5,934 bases of DNA from Cyanobacteria bacterium OH_CDB_20 (GTDB lineage Bacteria; Cyanobacteriota; Vampirovibrionia; Gastranaerophilales; Gastranaerophilaceae): contig JAEZIX010000054.1 in NCBI GenBank assembly GCA_023415935.1, positions 1-5,934 of the forward strand, written 5' to 3'. The notes below the pieces were generated by a model. The model ran no database searches, was not told the DNA's origin, and saw nothing but the letters and a program-made list of their open reading frames with translations. Made by a program: the position numbers and the translations under genes. Below are positions 1-5,844 of this stretch, piece by piece (position 1 is the first letter of the stretch; every line of letters begins with the position of its first letter).

Positions 1-124
1 CAAAGAGTGAATTGTTCATGAACATACCTTGCCCGAAGAAAATAGCTAGTGCCAACATACAGCAACAAGAATTGACGGCCATTTTCTTGGAATTGATCTG
101 TTCTTCTAACAATAGCGCGTACAT
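1..124 (-). CDS. N-terminal part of an unidentified protein, cut by the left edge
   Basis: I do not recognise this gene. Reading leftward from ATG at 124-122, the frame stays open for 41 codons to the window edge. It begins MYALLLEEQINSKK, followed by a hydrophobic stretch at about residues 20-36 that contains three consecutive cysteines (20-22) and then LALAIFF. This could be an N-terminal membrane anchor or an unusual signal segment. I see no clean lipobox. The start is chosen because an AAGGA ribosome site lies at 139-135, 10 nt upstream, and a near-consensus promoter sits just before it, giving a leader of about 17 nt. A second possible start is Met15, but it lacks a good ribosome site. 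The gene is divergent from leuC. The plus-strand frame across the same bases has no ribosome site and looks like a shadow. Confidence 0.6.
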   Translation of the reverse strand, partial: MYALLLEEQINSKKMAVNSCCCMLALAIFFGQGMFMNNSLF

Positions 125-147
125 AAATATTAATTCCTTATACTACT

Positions 148-176
148 ATTGTAACATATTTCTAAAAATATTGCAA
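148..176 (-). promoter_or_regulatory. Sigma-70-type promoter for the left-edge gene
   Basis: On the minus strand the -35 box TTGCAA (176-171) is separated by exactly 17 bp from the -10 box TACAAT (153-148). TG plus one base precedes the -10, so it has the extended -10 form. The predicted transcript start is near 141, only a few bases before the AAGGA ribosome site and about 17 nt before the ATG at 124. The boxes are seen directly. Promoter activity is inferred. Confidence 0.6.
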
Positions 177-191
177 TACCTGAATTTGATG

Positions 192-205
192 TTTTTTTAA
201 AAAAA
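192..205. promoter_or_regulatory. T7A7 tract between two divergent promoters
   Basis: Seven T are followed by seven A, a perfect 14-bp palindrome with an A-tract character. Its centre lies about 20 bp from the leuC -35 box on one side and about 22 bp from the -35 box of the left-edge gene on the other. That position suits an UP-element-like contact for the RNA polymerase alpha subunit, or an intrinsic bend shared by both promoters. The role is inferred from placement. Confidence 0.35.
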
Positions 206-217
206 CAATAAATAATT

Positions 218-246
218 TTGAATTTTATTTTGAATTGTAATATGAT
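218..246 (+). promoter_or_regulatory. Sigma-70-type promoter for leuC
   Basis: The -35 box TTGAAT (218-223) and the -10 box TATGAT (241-246) are exactly 17 bp apart. The predicted start is near 253, which gives a leader of about 24 nt. That is too short for a leader-peptide attenuator or a T-box, so leucine-responsive attenuation is not visible here. Confidence 0.6.
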
Positions 247-276
247 ATAGAAAATGAATTAAATAAGGGGATAAAA

Positions 277-1545
277 ATGCCAAGACCAATGACAATAACC
301 GAAAAAATATTTGCAGCACACGCTGGCTTAGATGAAGTCAAAGCAGGTGATTTGATAACTGCAAAAGTTGATATAACCCTTGCAAATGATATTACAGGGC
401 CTGTTGCAATTAAAGAATTCAGAAAAATTGGAGTTGATAAGGTCTTTGATAAATCAAGAGTTGTTTTTGTGCCTGATCATTTTGTTCCTAATAAAGATAT
501 TAAGTCTGCTGAGCAAGTTAAAATGGTTAGAGAATTTTCAAAAGAGCAAGAGCTTGAAAACTTTTTTGAAGTTGGAAGAATGGGGATTGAGCACACACTT
601 CTACCTGATGTGGGTATTGTTACAGCTGGTGATTTAATCATTGGAGCTGATTCTCATACTTGTACTTATGGTGCATTGGGTGCTTTCTCAACAGGTGTTG
701 GCTCTACCGATTTGGCTTGTGCTATGGCGTCAGGTGAGACTTGGTTCAAGGTTCCTGAAACTATAAAGGTTGAATTTTACGGCAAGTTAAATAAATGGGT
801 TACAGCAAAAGACCTGGTTTTACATATGATTGGCGACATTGGAGTCGACGGCGCGCTTTATAAAACTCTTGAAGTTGGCGGAAATGTTATTGAAGAAATG
901 GATATGGACGGTCGTTTCACTTTTTGTAATATGGCAATTGAAGCAGGCGCTAAAAACGGGATAATTATTCCTGATGAAAAAACCAAAAGATTTTTAGAAG
1001 GTCGTTCAAAAAGGCCTTATAAGTTCTACACAAGCGACGAAGGCGCCATTTATGAAAAGGTTATCAGATATGATGTTTCTCAAATTGAACCCACAGTTGC
1101 TTTTCCTCACTTGCCTGAGAATACAAAACCTATTTCTCAAGTTGGAGATGTAAAAATTGACCAGGCTGTTATTGGAAGCTGCACAAACGGCAGGCTTTCT
1201 GATATTAAGGCTGCTGCTGAAATCTTAGATGGAAGACAAGTTCATCCCGATGTAAGGTTAATTGTCTTTCCAGGAACGCAAGAAATTTACCTTGAATCAA
1301 TTGAAAAAGGCTACATTCAGACAATTATAAAAGCAGGCGGAGCAGTCTCTACTCCTACTTGCGGTCCTTGTCTTGGAGGCCACGCCGGGGTTCTTGCTAA
1401 AGGCGAAAGAGCCATATCAACAACAAATAGAAACTTTGTCGGCAGAATGGGGCATACAGAAAGCGAAGTTTACCTCGCTTCTCCGGTAATAGCTGCAGCG
1501 AGCGCAGTTTTAGGTAAAATTGGCTCACCTGATGAGATAAAATAG
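277..1545 (+). CDS. leuC: 3-isopropylmalate dehydratase large subunit (LeuC/HacA family)
   Basis: This is a [4Fe-4S] aconitase-family hydro-lyase subunit. In leucine biosynthesis it isomerises 2-isopropylmalate to 3-isopropylmalate in the cytoplasm, as a heterodimer with the small subunit LeuD. At 422 residues it has the normal length of the compact LeuC2/homoaconitase-like type. Visible signatures are VPDHFVP (65-71), HTLLP (106-110), GADSHTCTYGALG (123-135), GSCTNGR (300-306), PTCGPCLGGH (360-369) and GRMGHTESEVYLASP (389-403). The likely cluster ligands are Cys302, Cys362 and Cys365. The ATG is supported by AAGGGG at 265-270, 6 nt upstream, and by the promoter before it. The gene stands alone, with no leuD, leuA or leuB beside it. 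Homoaconitase or (R)-citramalate-pathway dehydratase members share the same motifs, so the exact substrate is not settled by sequence. The stop is TAG. Confidence 0.9.
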   Translation: MPRPMTITEKIFAAHAGLDEVKAGDLITAKVDITLANDITGPVAIKEFRKIGVDKVFDKSRVVFVPDHFVPNKDIKSAEQVKMVREFSKEQELENFFEVGRMGIEHTLLPDVGIVTAGDLIIGADSHTCTYGALGAFSTGVGSTDLACAMASGETWFKVPETIKVEFYGKLNKWVTAKDLVLHMIGDIGVDGALYKTLEVGGNVIEEMDMDGRFTFCNMAIEAGAKNGIIIPDEKTKRFLEGRSKRPYKFYTSDEGAIYEKVIRYDVSQIEPTVAFPHLPENTKPISQVGDVKIDQAVIGSCTNGRLSDIKAAAEILDGRQVHPDVRLIVFPGTQEIYLESIEKGYIQTIIKAGGAVSTPTCGPCLGGHAGVLAKGERAISTTNRNFVGRMGHTESEVYLASPVIAAASAVLGKIGSPDEIK

Positions 1546-1579
1546 ATATAGCATAGAATGTTCGATATCTTGGGATTTT

Positions 1580-1675
1580 GCAAAATAAAAGCCGCTTGAT
1601 GCGGCTGTTGTTTGGATTATTCCAAATCTCCTCTCCCCAATGTTATAGATTGCTCTATAACGAAAAACTTTTTAA
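1580..1675 (-). ncRNA. Candidate small RNA with three hairpins, antisense to the leuC downstream region
   Basis: Read on the minus strand, this stretch has in order: a perfect 8-bp stem GTTATAGA/TCTATAAC with a 4-nt loop (1661-1642), a single-stranded purine segment GGGGAGAGGAG (1638-1628), a perfect 6-bp stem TTTGGA/TCCAAA with a 4-nt loop (1626-1611), and a GC-rich 6-bp terminator stem (1606-1590) followed by TTTATTTT. A possible promoter lies upstream: CTGCAA at 1710-1705, 17 bp, then TATAAA at 1687-1682, which predicts a start near 1675 and an RNA of about 95 nt. No start codon gives a frame of useful length after the purine segment: TTG GAA TAA stops at once. The -35 box is weak, and the same hairpins would also form in a leuC 3' UTR. 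I do not recognise a known RNA family. Confidence 0.35.
1590..1606 (-). terminator. GC-rich hairpin: strong terminator form on minus, weak on plus
   Basis: The stem AGCCGC/GCGGCT has 6 bp and a 5-nt loop. On the minus strand it is followed directly by TTTATTTT, the classical intrinsic terminator layout. On the plus strand, downstream of leuC, the trailing sequence is only GTTGTTT, so termination of leuC here would be weaker, though the preceding A-rich run fits a bidirectional element. It is the most GC-rich patch in the gap between leuC and the GH57 gene. Confidence 0.6.
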
Positions 1676-1898
1676 ATTATTTTTATAAAATTAAATAATT
1701 GTAATTGCAGTTGATTTTCTAACATTAAAGCACGATTTTTTTTTGTTGTGAATAACTTAGTAGATATATTTTTGTAATATTTTGAATTGTTGCTTCAACA
1801 TGTAGTAATAGTAACGTATTTGTAGAATAATTTGTTTTAATATTTCTTAATAAACTATGTTTTTTGTCAAAATTTCATAAATTTTTAAAAAATCTATA
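1676..1898. other. AT-rich gene-free stretch upstream of the GH57 gene
   Basis: This is the right-hand part of the 403-base gap between leuC and the GH57 gene. Every frame on both strands is broken by stops within a few codons. It holds homopolymer T and A runs and one compact symmetric element at 1788-1800, where TGTTG and CAACA flank a 3-nt centre. That element overlaps a second repeat, TTGAA (1782-1786) with TTCAA (1794-1798). It could be a regulator site for the GH57 gene about 130 bp upstream of its predicted start, but nothing identifies a binding protein. Confidence 0.4.
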
Positions 1899-1926
1899 TT
1901 CAAAATGGTACTCTATGTGATATTAT
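1899..1926 (+). promoter_or_regulatory. Promoter of the GH57 gene, extended -10 type
   Basis: The -10 box TATTAT (1921-1926) is preceded by TG plus one base (1918-1920). A modest -35 box TTCAAA (1899-1904) lies 16 bp upstream. The predicted start is near 1933, about 16 nt before the ATG. The ribosome site GGAG is at 1940-1943, 5 nt before the start codon. Confidence 0.5.
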
Positions 1927-1948
1927 ATTTCTATCGTTTGGAGTTAAT

Positions 1949-4216
1949 ATGCAGAAGAAATTATCAATAGCTTTTATCTGGCACATGCATCAACCTAATT
2001 ATCAAGACAGGCCGGGAGGTATAAGGCTTATGCCTTGGGCAAGACTGCATGCAATCAAAGATTATCTTGATATGCTTTTGCATCTGGAAAATTTCCCTAA
2101 GTTAAAGTTAAACTTTAACTTTGTCCCTTCTCTTTTAGATACTCTGGAAGATTATGCAAGAAACGGGGCGCACGATATACATTCAAAATTGACAACGACT
2201 CCAATTGAAGATCTTAATAATGATGAAAAAAGCTATGTTTTAAACTACTTTTTTGACGCAAATTATAATAATCTAATTGCACATCACCAATATTACAGTG
2301 AACTTTACCAGAAAAGATTCTCAAAAGATGAGGTTTCTATTTCTGATTTTTCTGACAGTGAATACTCAGATATTATGATGTGGTTTAATCTTGCCTGGTT
2401 TGACCCTATTTGGAGGGACAAATATCCTGAGCTTGAATATTTTGTCGAGAAAGAAAGAAATTTTTCTCTTGAAGATAGGATTAGACTTATTGAAATTCAA
2501 AGAGAAATAATTTCTGAAATCGTTCCAACTCTAAAAAGATTACAGGATGAGAACAAACTTGAAATTATGACAAGTCCTTATTATCATCCGATTTTGCCAA
2601 TAATGTTTGACGGCAACGTTGCAAAAAGATCTGCTGTAAAATATCCTCTTCCTGATTGCAAAATCAATATGTCAGATGATGCTAGAGCGCAGGTAAAAAT
2701 GGCGCTTGATAGAGCAGAGCAGCTCTTTGGAAGAAGGCCAAAAGGGATTTGGCCATCAGAGCACTGCATCAGTCCAAGGACGCTTGATGTTTTATCCGAT
2801 TTGGGCGTGGAGTGGACTCTTTCTGACGAAGGAATTCTTGCAAACTCAATTAAAAAAGAATTTGTAAGAGATTTCAAAGGATATCTTGAAGACCCTTATG
2901 ATTTATGCAGTGCTTATACTTATCAGACAAGAAATAGCGACATCAATATAATATTCAGAGACGGTGTTATTCCTAACTTGATTGGTTTTGAATATCCTCA
3001 CCACGATAGTGTTGATGCGGCGAAGGACTTATATAGCAGAATCAAAACTATTCAAAACAAACTACAAAATTCTCCTGATAGCACCCACATTTTAACAATC
3101 GCAATGGACGGTGAAAACAGTTGGGAAAGCTACGCTCAAGACGGATTACATTTCTTAGAGACTTTATATAGGCTTATTACAAATGATGAGTCCTTGGAGA
3201 CTGTTACGGTGAGCGATTATATGGAAAGCGCTCAGTTAAAAAATCTACAAAGTCTTTCTTCGGGTTCTTGGATTAATAGAGATTTTCAGCTTTGGATTGC
3301 GGAACCTACTAAAAACCTTGCTTGGTGCTATTTGACAAAGGTGCATCAAGACATAAAAGACATAGAAAAATCCAGACATATTCCGGAAGATGTTATGAAG
3401 GAAGCTAAAAGAGAACTTTATATCGCAGAAGGAAGCGACTGGTTCTGGTGGTATGGTGAGCCTAATGATTCAGGCCAAGACCATATTTTTGATTATTTGT
3501 TTAGAGAACATCTAAAAAATATATATGTTATTTTAGGAAGCGATATACCTGATTATTTGAATAATCCTTTGATTTCTTTTATCGGTAAGCCTTCTCGTGC
3601 TCCAAAAAGACAGATTTCGCCAAATCTTGACGGAAAAGATATGGATGATGATGAATGGGTATATGCAGGATGTATTGATATTCCGGCAGGCCCTATTCCG
3701 CAAGAAAATAAACTTTTCAACAAAATTTGTTTTGGCTGTGATCAGCAAAATCTTTATTTGAGATTTGACATAAACAGGTATGCGCTTGATTCGGCGGGCA
3801 ATTTTAAAACCATCTATCAAATATACATATATTTTAAGGCATATAATGATCATTCATTATATACGTCCCCAATTAGAACGGTTAATAAGCCTGATAGCAT
3901 TTATCCGATATTAAAAGACAGCTATACGCATGAAGTTAAGCTGACATTATTTAAGGATTTGAATCTGCCAATAAGGCTTGCAAAAGCTACTTCTAATAAC
4001 TTGTGGGTGGCTCAACTTAACAACAATATGCGTTTTGCGTATGATGAAATAATTGAAATTGCTGTTCCGTTTGATGATTTAAACATCAAATATGGCGAGA
4101 AGGTCGATTTCTTTATAATAAATGGAACTTTGGGTCAGACCGAAGAAGTATATCCTCAAGATTTATTGCTTTCTCTTGAAAGACCTCAGGTAGCAAGCGT
4201 TGATTTTGCAAAATAA
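1949..4216 (+). CDS. Glycoside hydrolase family 57 alpha-glucan enzyme (alpha-amylase/amylopullulanase-like)
   Basis: This is a retaining alpha-glucan-active enzyme, probably hydrolysing or rearranging glycogen- or starch-like polymers in the cytoplasm. No signal peptide is seen: the protein begins MQKKLSIAFIWHMHQP. All five GH57 conserved regions can be placed: HQP (14-16), LEIMTSPYYHPILP (204-217), GIWPSEHCIS (266-275), AMDGENSWE (385-393) and EGSDWFWWYGEP (494-505). By family alignment, Glu271 is the likely nucleophile and Asp387 the likely acid/base. The PYYHPILP and SDWFWWYG forms point to the amylopullulanase/alpha-amylase-like branch rather than the 4-alpha-glucanotransferase or branching-enzyme branches. 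After the catalytic part, about 210 residues (from about 545) form a probably beta-rich C-terminal domain. At 755 residues the protein is complete. It has its own promoter and converges with the ADH gene. Substrate and linkage specificity cannot be read from the motifs. Confidence 0.85.
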   Translation: MQKKLSIAFIWHMHQPNYQDRPGGIRLMPWARLHAIKDYLDMLLHLENFPKLKLNFNFVPSLLDTLEDYARNGAHDIHSKLTTTPIEDLNNDEKSYVLNYFFDANYNNLIAHHQYYSELYQKRFSKDEVSISDFSDSEYSDIMMWFNLAWFDPIWRDKYPELEYFVEKERNFSLEDRIRLIEIQREIISEIVPTLKRLQDENKLEIMTSPYYHPILPIMFDGNVAKRSAVKYPLPDCKINMSDDARAQVKMALDRAEQLFGRRPKGIWPSEHCISPRTLDVLSDLGVEWTLSDEGILANSIKKEFVRDFKGYLEDPYDLCSAYTYQTRNSDINIIFRDGVIPNLIGFEYPHHDSVDAAKDLYSRIKTIQNKLQNSPDSTHILTIAMDGENSWESYAQDGLHFLETLYRLITNDESLETVTVSDYMESAQLKNLQSLSSGSWINRDFQLWIAEPTKNLAWCYLTKVHQDIKDIEKSRHIPEDVMKEAKRELYIAEGSDWFWWYGEPNDSGQDHIFDYLFREHLKNIYVILGSDIPDYLNNPLISFIGKPSRAPKRQISPNLDGKDMDDDEWVYAGCIDIPAGPIPQENKLFNKICFGCDQQNLYLRFDINRYALDSAGNFKTIYQIYIYFKAYNDHSLYTSPIRTVNKPDSIYPILKDSYTHEVKLTLFKDLNLPIRLAKATSNNLWVAQLNNNMRFAYDEIIEIAVPFDDLNIKYGEKVDFFIINGTLGQTEEVYPQDLLLSLERPQVASVDFAK

Positions 4217-4227
4217 TTATTTTGCAA
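4206..4227. repeat. 22-bp perfect palindrome at the junction of two convergent genes; possible bidirectional terminator
   Basis: Eleven-base arms (TTGCAAAATAA and its complement) meet exactly between 4216 and 4217, the boundary between the GH57 stop codon and the ADH stop codon. Each gene ends in codons GCA AAA TAA, so the final Ala-Lys of both proteins is encoded in the arms. As RNA, either strand can form a 9-bp stem with an AATT loop, with the U-rich run inside the descending arm. Only two GC pairs support the stem, so terminator strength is doubtful. No other terminator-like hairpin lies between the two genes, because there is no intergenic base. Confidence 0.5.
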
Positions 4228-5359
4228 GTCCGTAGATTGCAGTTGTTTGTTCTTTTGAAAGATTTGTGCCTCTGTGATTTCCACCTCTTAGTGCAAGCTC
4301 AGTTAGTTTTTCAATATCAGGATTTAAAATACCTGCTTCTTTAAAACTTGTTGGAGCGCTTAGACTTGTGAACCATTCTTTAATAGAGTTTATGCCATTA
4401 TCGACATTTTTATCATCAAAAATAGCTTTAAAAAATTGTTCAAATCTTTCTTTTTTCTCTTCTTTAAAATATGTCATCCACGCTGGGATTAATATAGCAA
4501 GTCCTTCGCCGTGAGCAAGCCCGTATAACGCGCTTATAGGGTGTTCAAGCTGGTGGTTGTTGAGATAGAACTTTCCGATACCGTTGTGGTTCATTCCGTT
4601 CCACGCGTTTGTTGCTGTCCACATAAGATTTGCTCTTGCAGAAAGATCTTTAGGGTTTACAATCAGCTTTTTTGAAGAATTTATTACATTTTTTACTAGA
4701 TTTTCAACATAGCCGTCAATGTAAGGTGTGTCGTAATCTTCTTTTGTAAAATATGCCTCCATAGAATGAGCGAAAATATCAACAGACGTATAAGCTGTTT
4801 GTTTTTGGGGCACAGTGAGTGTTACAGAAGGTTCTAAAATAGATACTTTAGGGTAGAGTTTTGGGTTTCCCCAACCAAATTTATCTTTTGTATCATCGTT
4901 TGTAAGAACCAGTCCGCAGTTCATTTCAGAGCCTGTTGCTGGGATTGTGAGGACCGTATAAATTGGTAACGCGTCATTTACGGGTGATTCATTTAGAATC
5001 ATATCCCAGATTTCAGCATTGTTTTTTGCGCCTATTGCAATTGCTTTGCTTTCATCAATAACGCTTCCGCCACCTACTGCAAGAATGGCATCAACATTTT
5101 CTTCTCTGCATATTTTAGCGCCTTCTACCGCATGGGATAAAAGCGGATTAGGCTGAATGCCAAAATGTTCGACCCATTCAATACCGTTTTCTTTTAATGA
5201 TTTTGTTACTCTATCATAAACGCCGTTCTCTTTTATGCTTGATTTTCCGTAGGTTAAAAGGACTTTTCTTGCGTTTCCTTTTATCTCTTCACCAATTTTT
5301 TCAATAGTATTTTCGCCAAAGATTATTTTAGTTGGGTTTTGATAGATGAAATTTTTCAT
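4217..5359 (-). CDS. Iron-containing (group III) alcohol dehydrogenase, butanol dehydrogenase/YqhD-like
   Basis: This is a cytosolic NAD(P)H-dependent alcohol/aldehyde oxidoreductase, probably reducing aldehydes (butyraldehyde-like or acetaldehyde) to alcohols in fermentation or detoxification. The 380 residues match the family. The N-terminal dinucleotide-binding half contains GGGSVIDESKA (96-106). TIPATGSEMN (138-147) follows. The C-terminal half carries the metal site, with ligands expected at Asp194, His198, His269 and His283, seen in VDIFAHSMEAYF (193-204) and NHQLEHPISALYGLAHGEG (268-286). The start ATG (5359-5357) shares its A with the TAA of the upstream gene, and AAGGA lies 9 nt upstream, so translation is probably coupled. 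YGKSS near residue 37 replaces the YGGGS-like loop of the best-known members, so cofactor preference (NADH or NADPH) is uncertain. It is second in a two-gene operon and ends base-to-base with the GH57 gene. Confidence 0.88.
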   Translation of the reverse strand: MKNFIYQNPTKIIFGENTIEKIGEEIKGNARKVLLTYGKSSIKENGVYDRVTKSLKENGIEWVEHFGIQPNPLLSHAVEGAKICREENVDAILAVGGGSVIDESKAIAIGAKNNAEIWDMILNESPVNDALPIYTVLTIPATGSEMNCGLVLTNDDTKDKFGWGNPKLYPKVSILEPSVTLTVPQKQTAYTSVDIFAHSMEAYFTKEDYDTPYIDGYVENLVKNVINSSKKLIVNPKDLSARANLMWTATNAWNGMNHNGIGKFYLNNHQLEHPISALYGLAHGEGLAILIPAWMTYFKEEKKERFEQFFKAIFDDKNVDNGINSIKEWFTSLSAPTSFKEAGILNPDIEKLTELALRGGNHRGTNLSKEQTTAIYGLAK

Positions 5360-5769
5360 TATACTTTTTCCTTGTCTAATTCTAAGATAGTTGTTAATAT
5401 TTCAGCTGCGTCTTCTACCATTTTTTTGCAGTGGTTTTTTCTCTCAGGAGAACCCATATCAAACCCTCTTGTTAAAACCTTACAGCAGGTTGCGTTGTTT
5501 CTTGTTTTAAATTCCTCAACGAGTTCTTTTGCATGTTTTCTTGCGTCGAGTCCGTTTCTTCCGTTATCATCTTTACCTTCTAAACAGCCTATAACCATTT
5601 GAGCGCCAGCAACTGCTCCACAAAGACAACCTGAACCCATACCTCCTGAAAATGAAGTTGCGCAAGGCAAAAGTTCTCTTGATACTAAACCTTTATCTAT
5701 AGCTGCTTTTACTACTGATTCAGAGCAAGAATATCCTTGAGCAAAGTTTTCAACAGCATTATTTTTCAT
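5359..5769 (-). CDS. C_GCAxxG_C_C family probable redox protein, cysteine-rich
   Basis: This is a small cytosolic protein (136 residues) of the family known as C_GCAxxG_C_C (Pfam PF09719, TIGR01909). The family is presumed redox-active or metal-binding, but its biochemical role is not established. The signature is complete: GYSCSES with Cys15, then SFSGGMGSGCLCGAVAGAQMV (39-59) with Cys50 in CGAxxG, then Cys96 in the CCKVL segment, and Cys114 in HCKKMVEDAAEIL. Four additional cysteines (36, 48, 62, 95) make eight in total, including a CxC pair (48/50) and an adjacent pair (95/96). No signal peptide or heme CxxCH is present. The ATG is supported by a perfect AAGGAGG at 5783-5777, 7 nt upstream. 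It is the first gene of the operon, and its TAA overlaps the ADH start by one base. Confidence 0.85.
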   Translation of the reverse strand: MKNNAVENFAQGYSCSESVVKAAIDKGLVSRELLPCATSFSGGMGSGCLCGAVAGAQMVIGCLEGKDDNGRNGLDARKHAKELVEEFKTRNNATCCKVLTRGFDMGSPERKNHCKKMVEDAAEILTTILELDKEKV

Positions 5770-5797
5770 TTTAAATCCTCCTTAAGTCTTACAAAGG

Positions 5798-5826
5798 ATT
5801 ATAGCACATTGTAAATTACTTGTTAA
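5798..5826 (-). promoter_or_regulatory. Near-consensus extended -10 promoter of the redox protein/ADH operon
   Basis: On the minus strand, TTAACA (5826-5821) is 17 bp from a perfect TATAAT (5803-5798), which is preceded by TG plus one base. The predicted start is near 5791, leaving a leader of about 22 nt that contains the full AAGGAGG ribosome site. This is the strongest promoter in the window by match to consensus, suggesting high basal expression of the operon unless it is repressed. Confidence 0.75.
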
Positions 5827-5844
5827 AGAAAACTTAGACCATGA

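Noticed and set aside
12..200. 62-codon plus-strand open frame at the left edge
   Set aside because: It has no ribosome site and low-complexity composition. It lies opposite a minus-strand frame that has both a promoter and a ribosome site.
1641..1662. Hairpin with GTT...AAC ends considered as an integron attC-like recombination site
   Set aside because: The core does not fit the GTTRRRY/RYYYAAC pattern, there are no cassette boundaries, and no integrase is nearby.
1861..1870. Minus-strand TTGACA-like sequence considered as a promoter
   Set aside because: No acceptable -10 box lies 16-18 bp downstream. The best match is about 22 bp away, and no gene follows.
2584..2877. 97-codon minus-strand open frame inside the GH57 gene
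   Set aside because: It is fully antisense to conserved GH57 catalytic motifs and shows no recognisable product, so it is a shadow frame.
3533..3853. 106-codon minus-strand open frame inside the GH57 gene
   Set aside because: It is antisense to a coding region, with a composition typical of reversed codons and no upstream signals.
5339..5602. 87-codon plus-strand open frame opposite the redox protein gene
   Set aside because: It overlaps the well-supported minus-strand gene and has no ribosome site or family resemblance.
5777..5798. Possible sequestration of the AAGGAGG ribosome site by an upstream TCCTT
   Set aside because: The TCCTT overlaps the -10 box and the bases before the predicted transcript start, so it would not be in the RNA.
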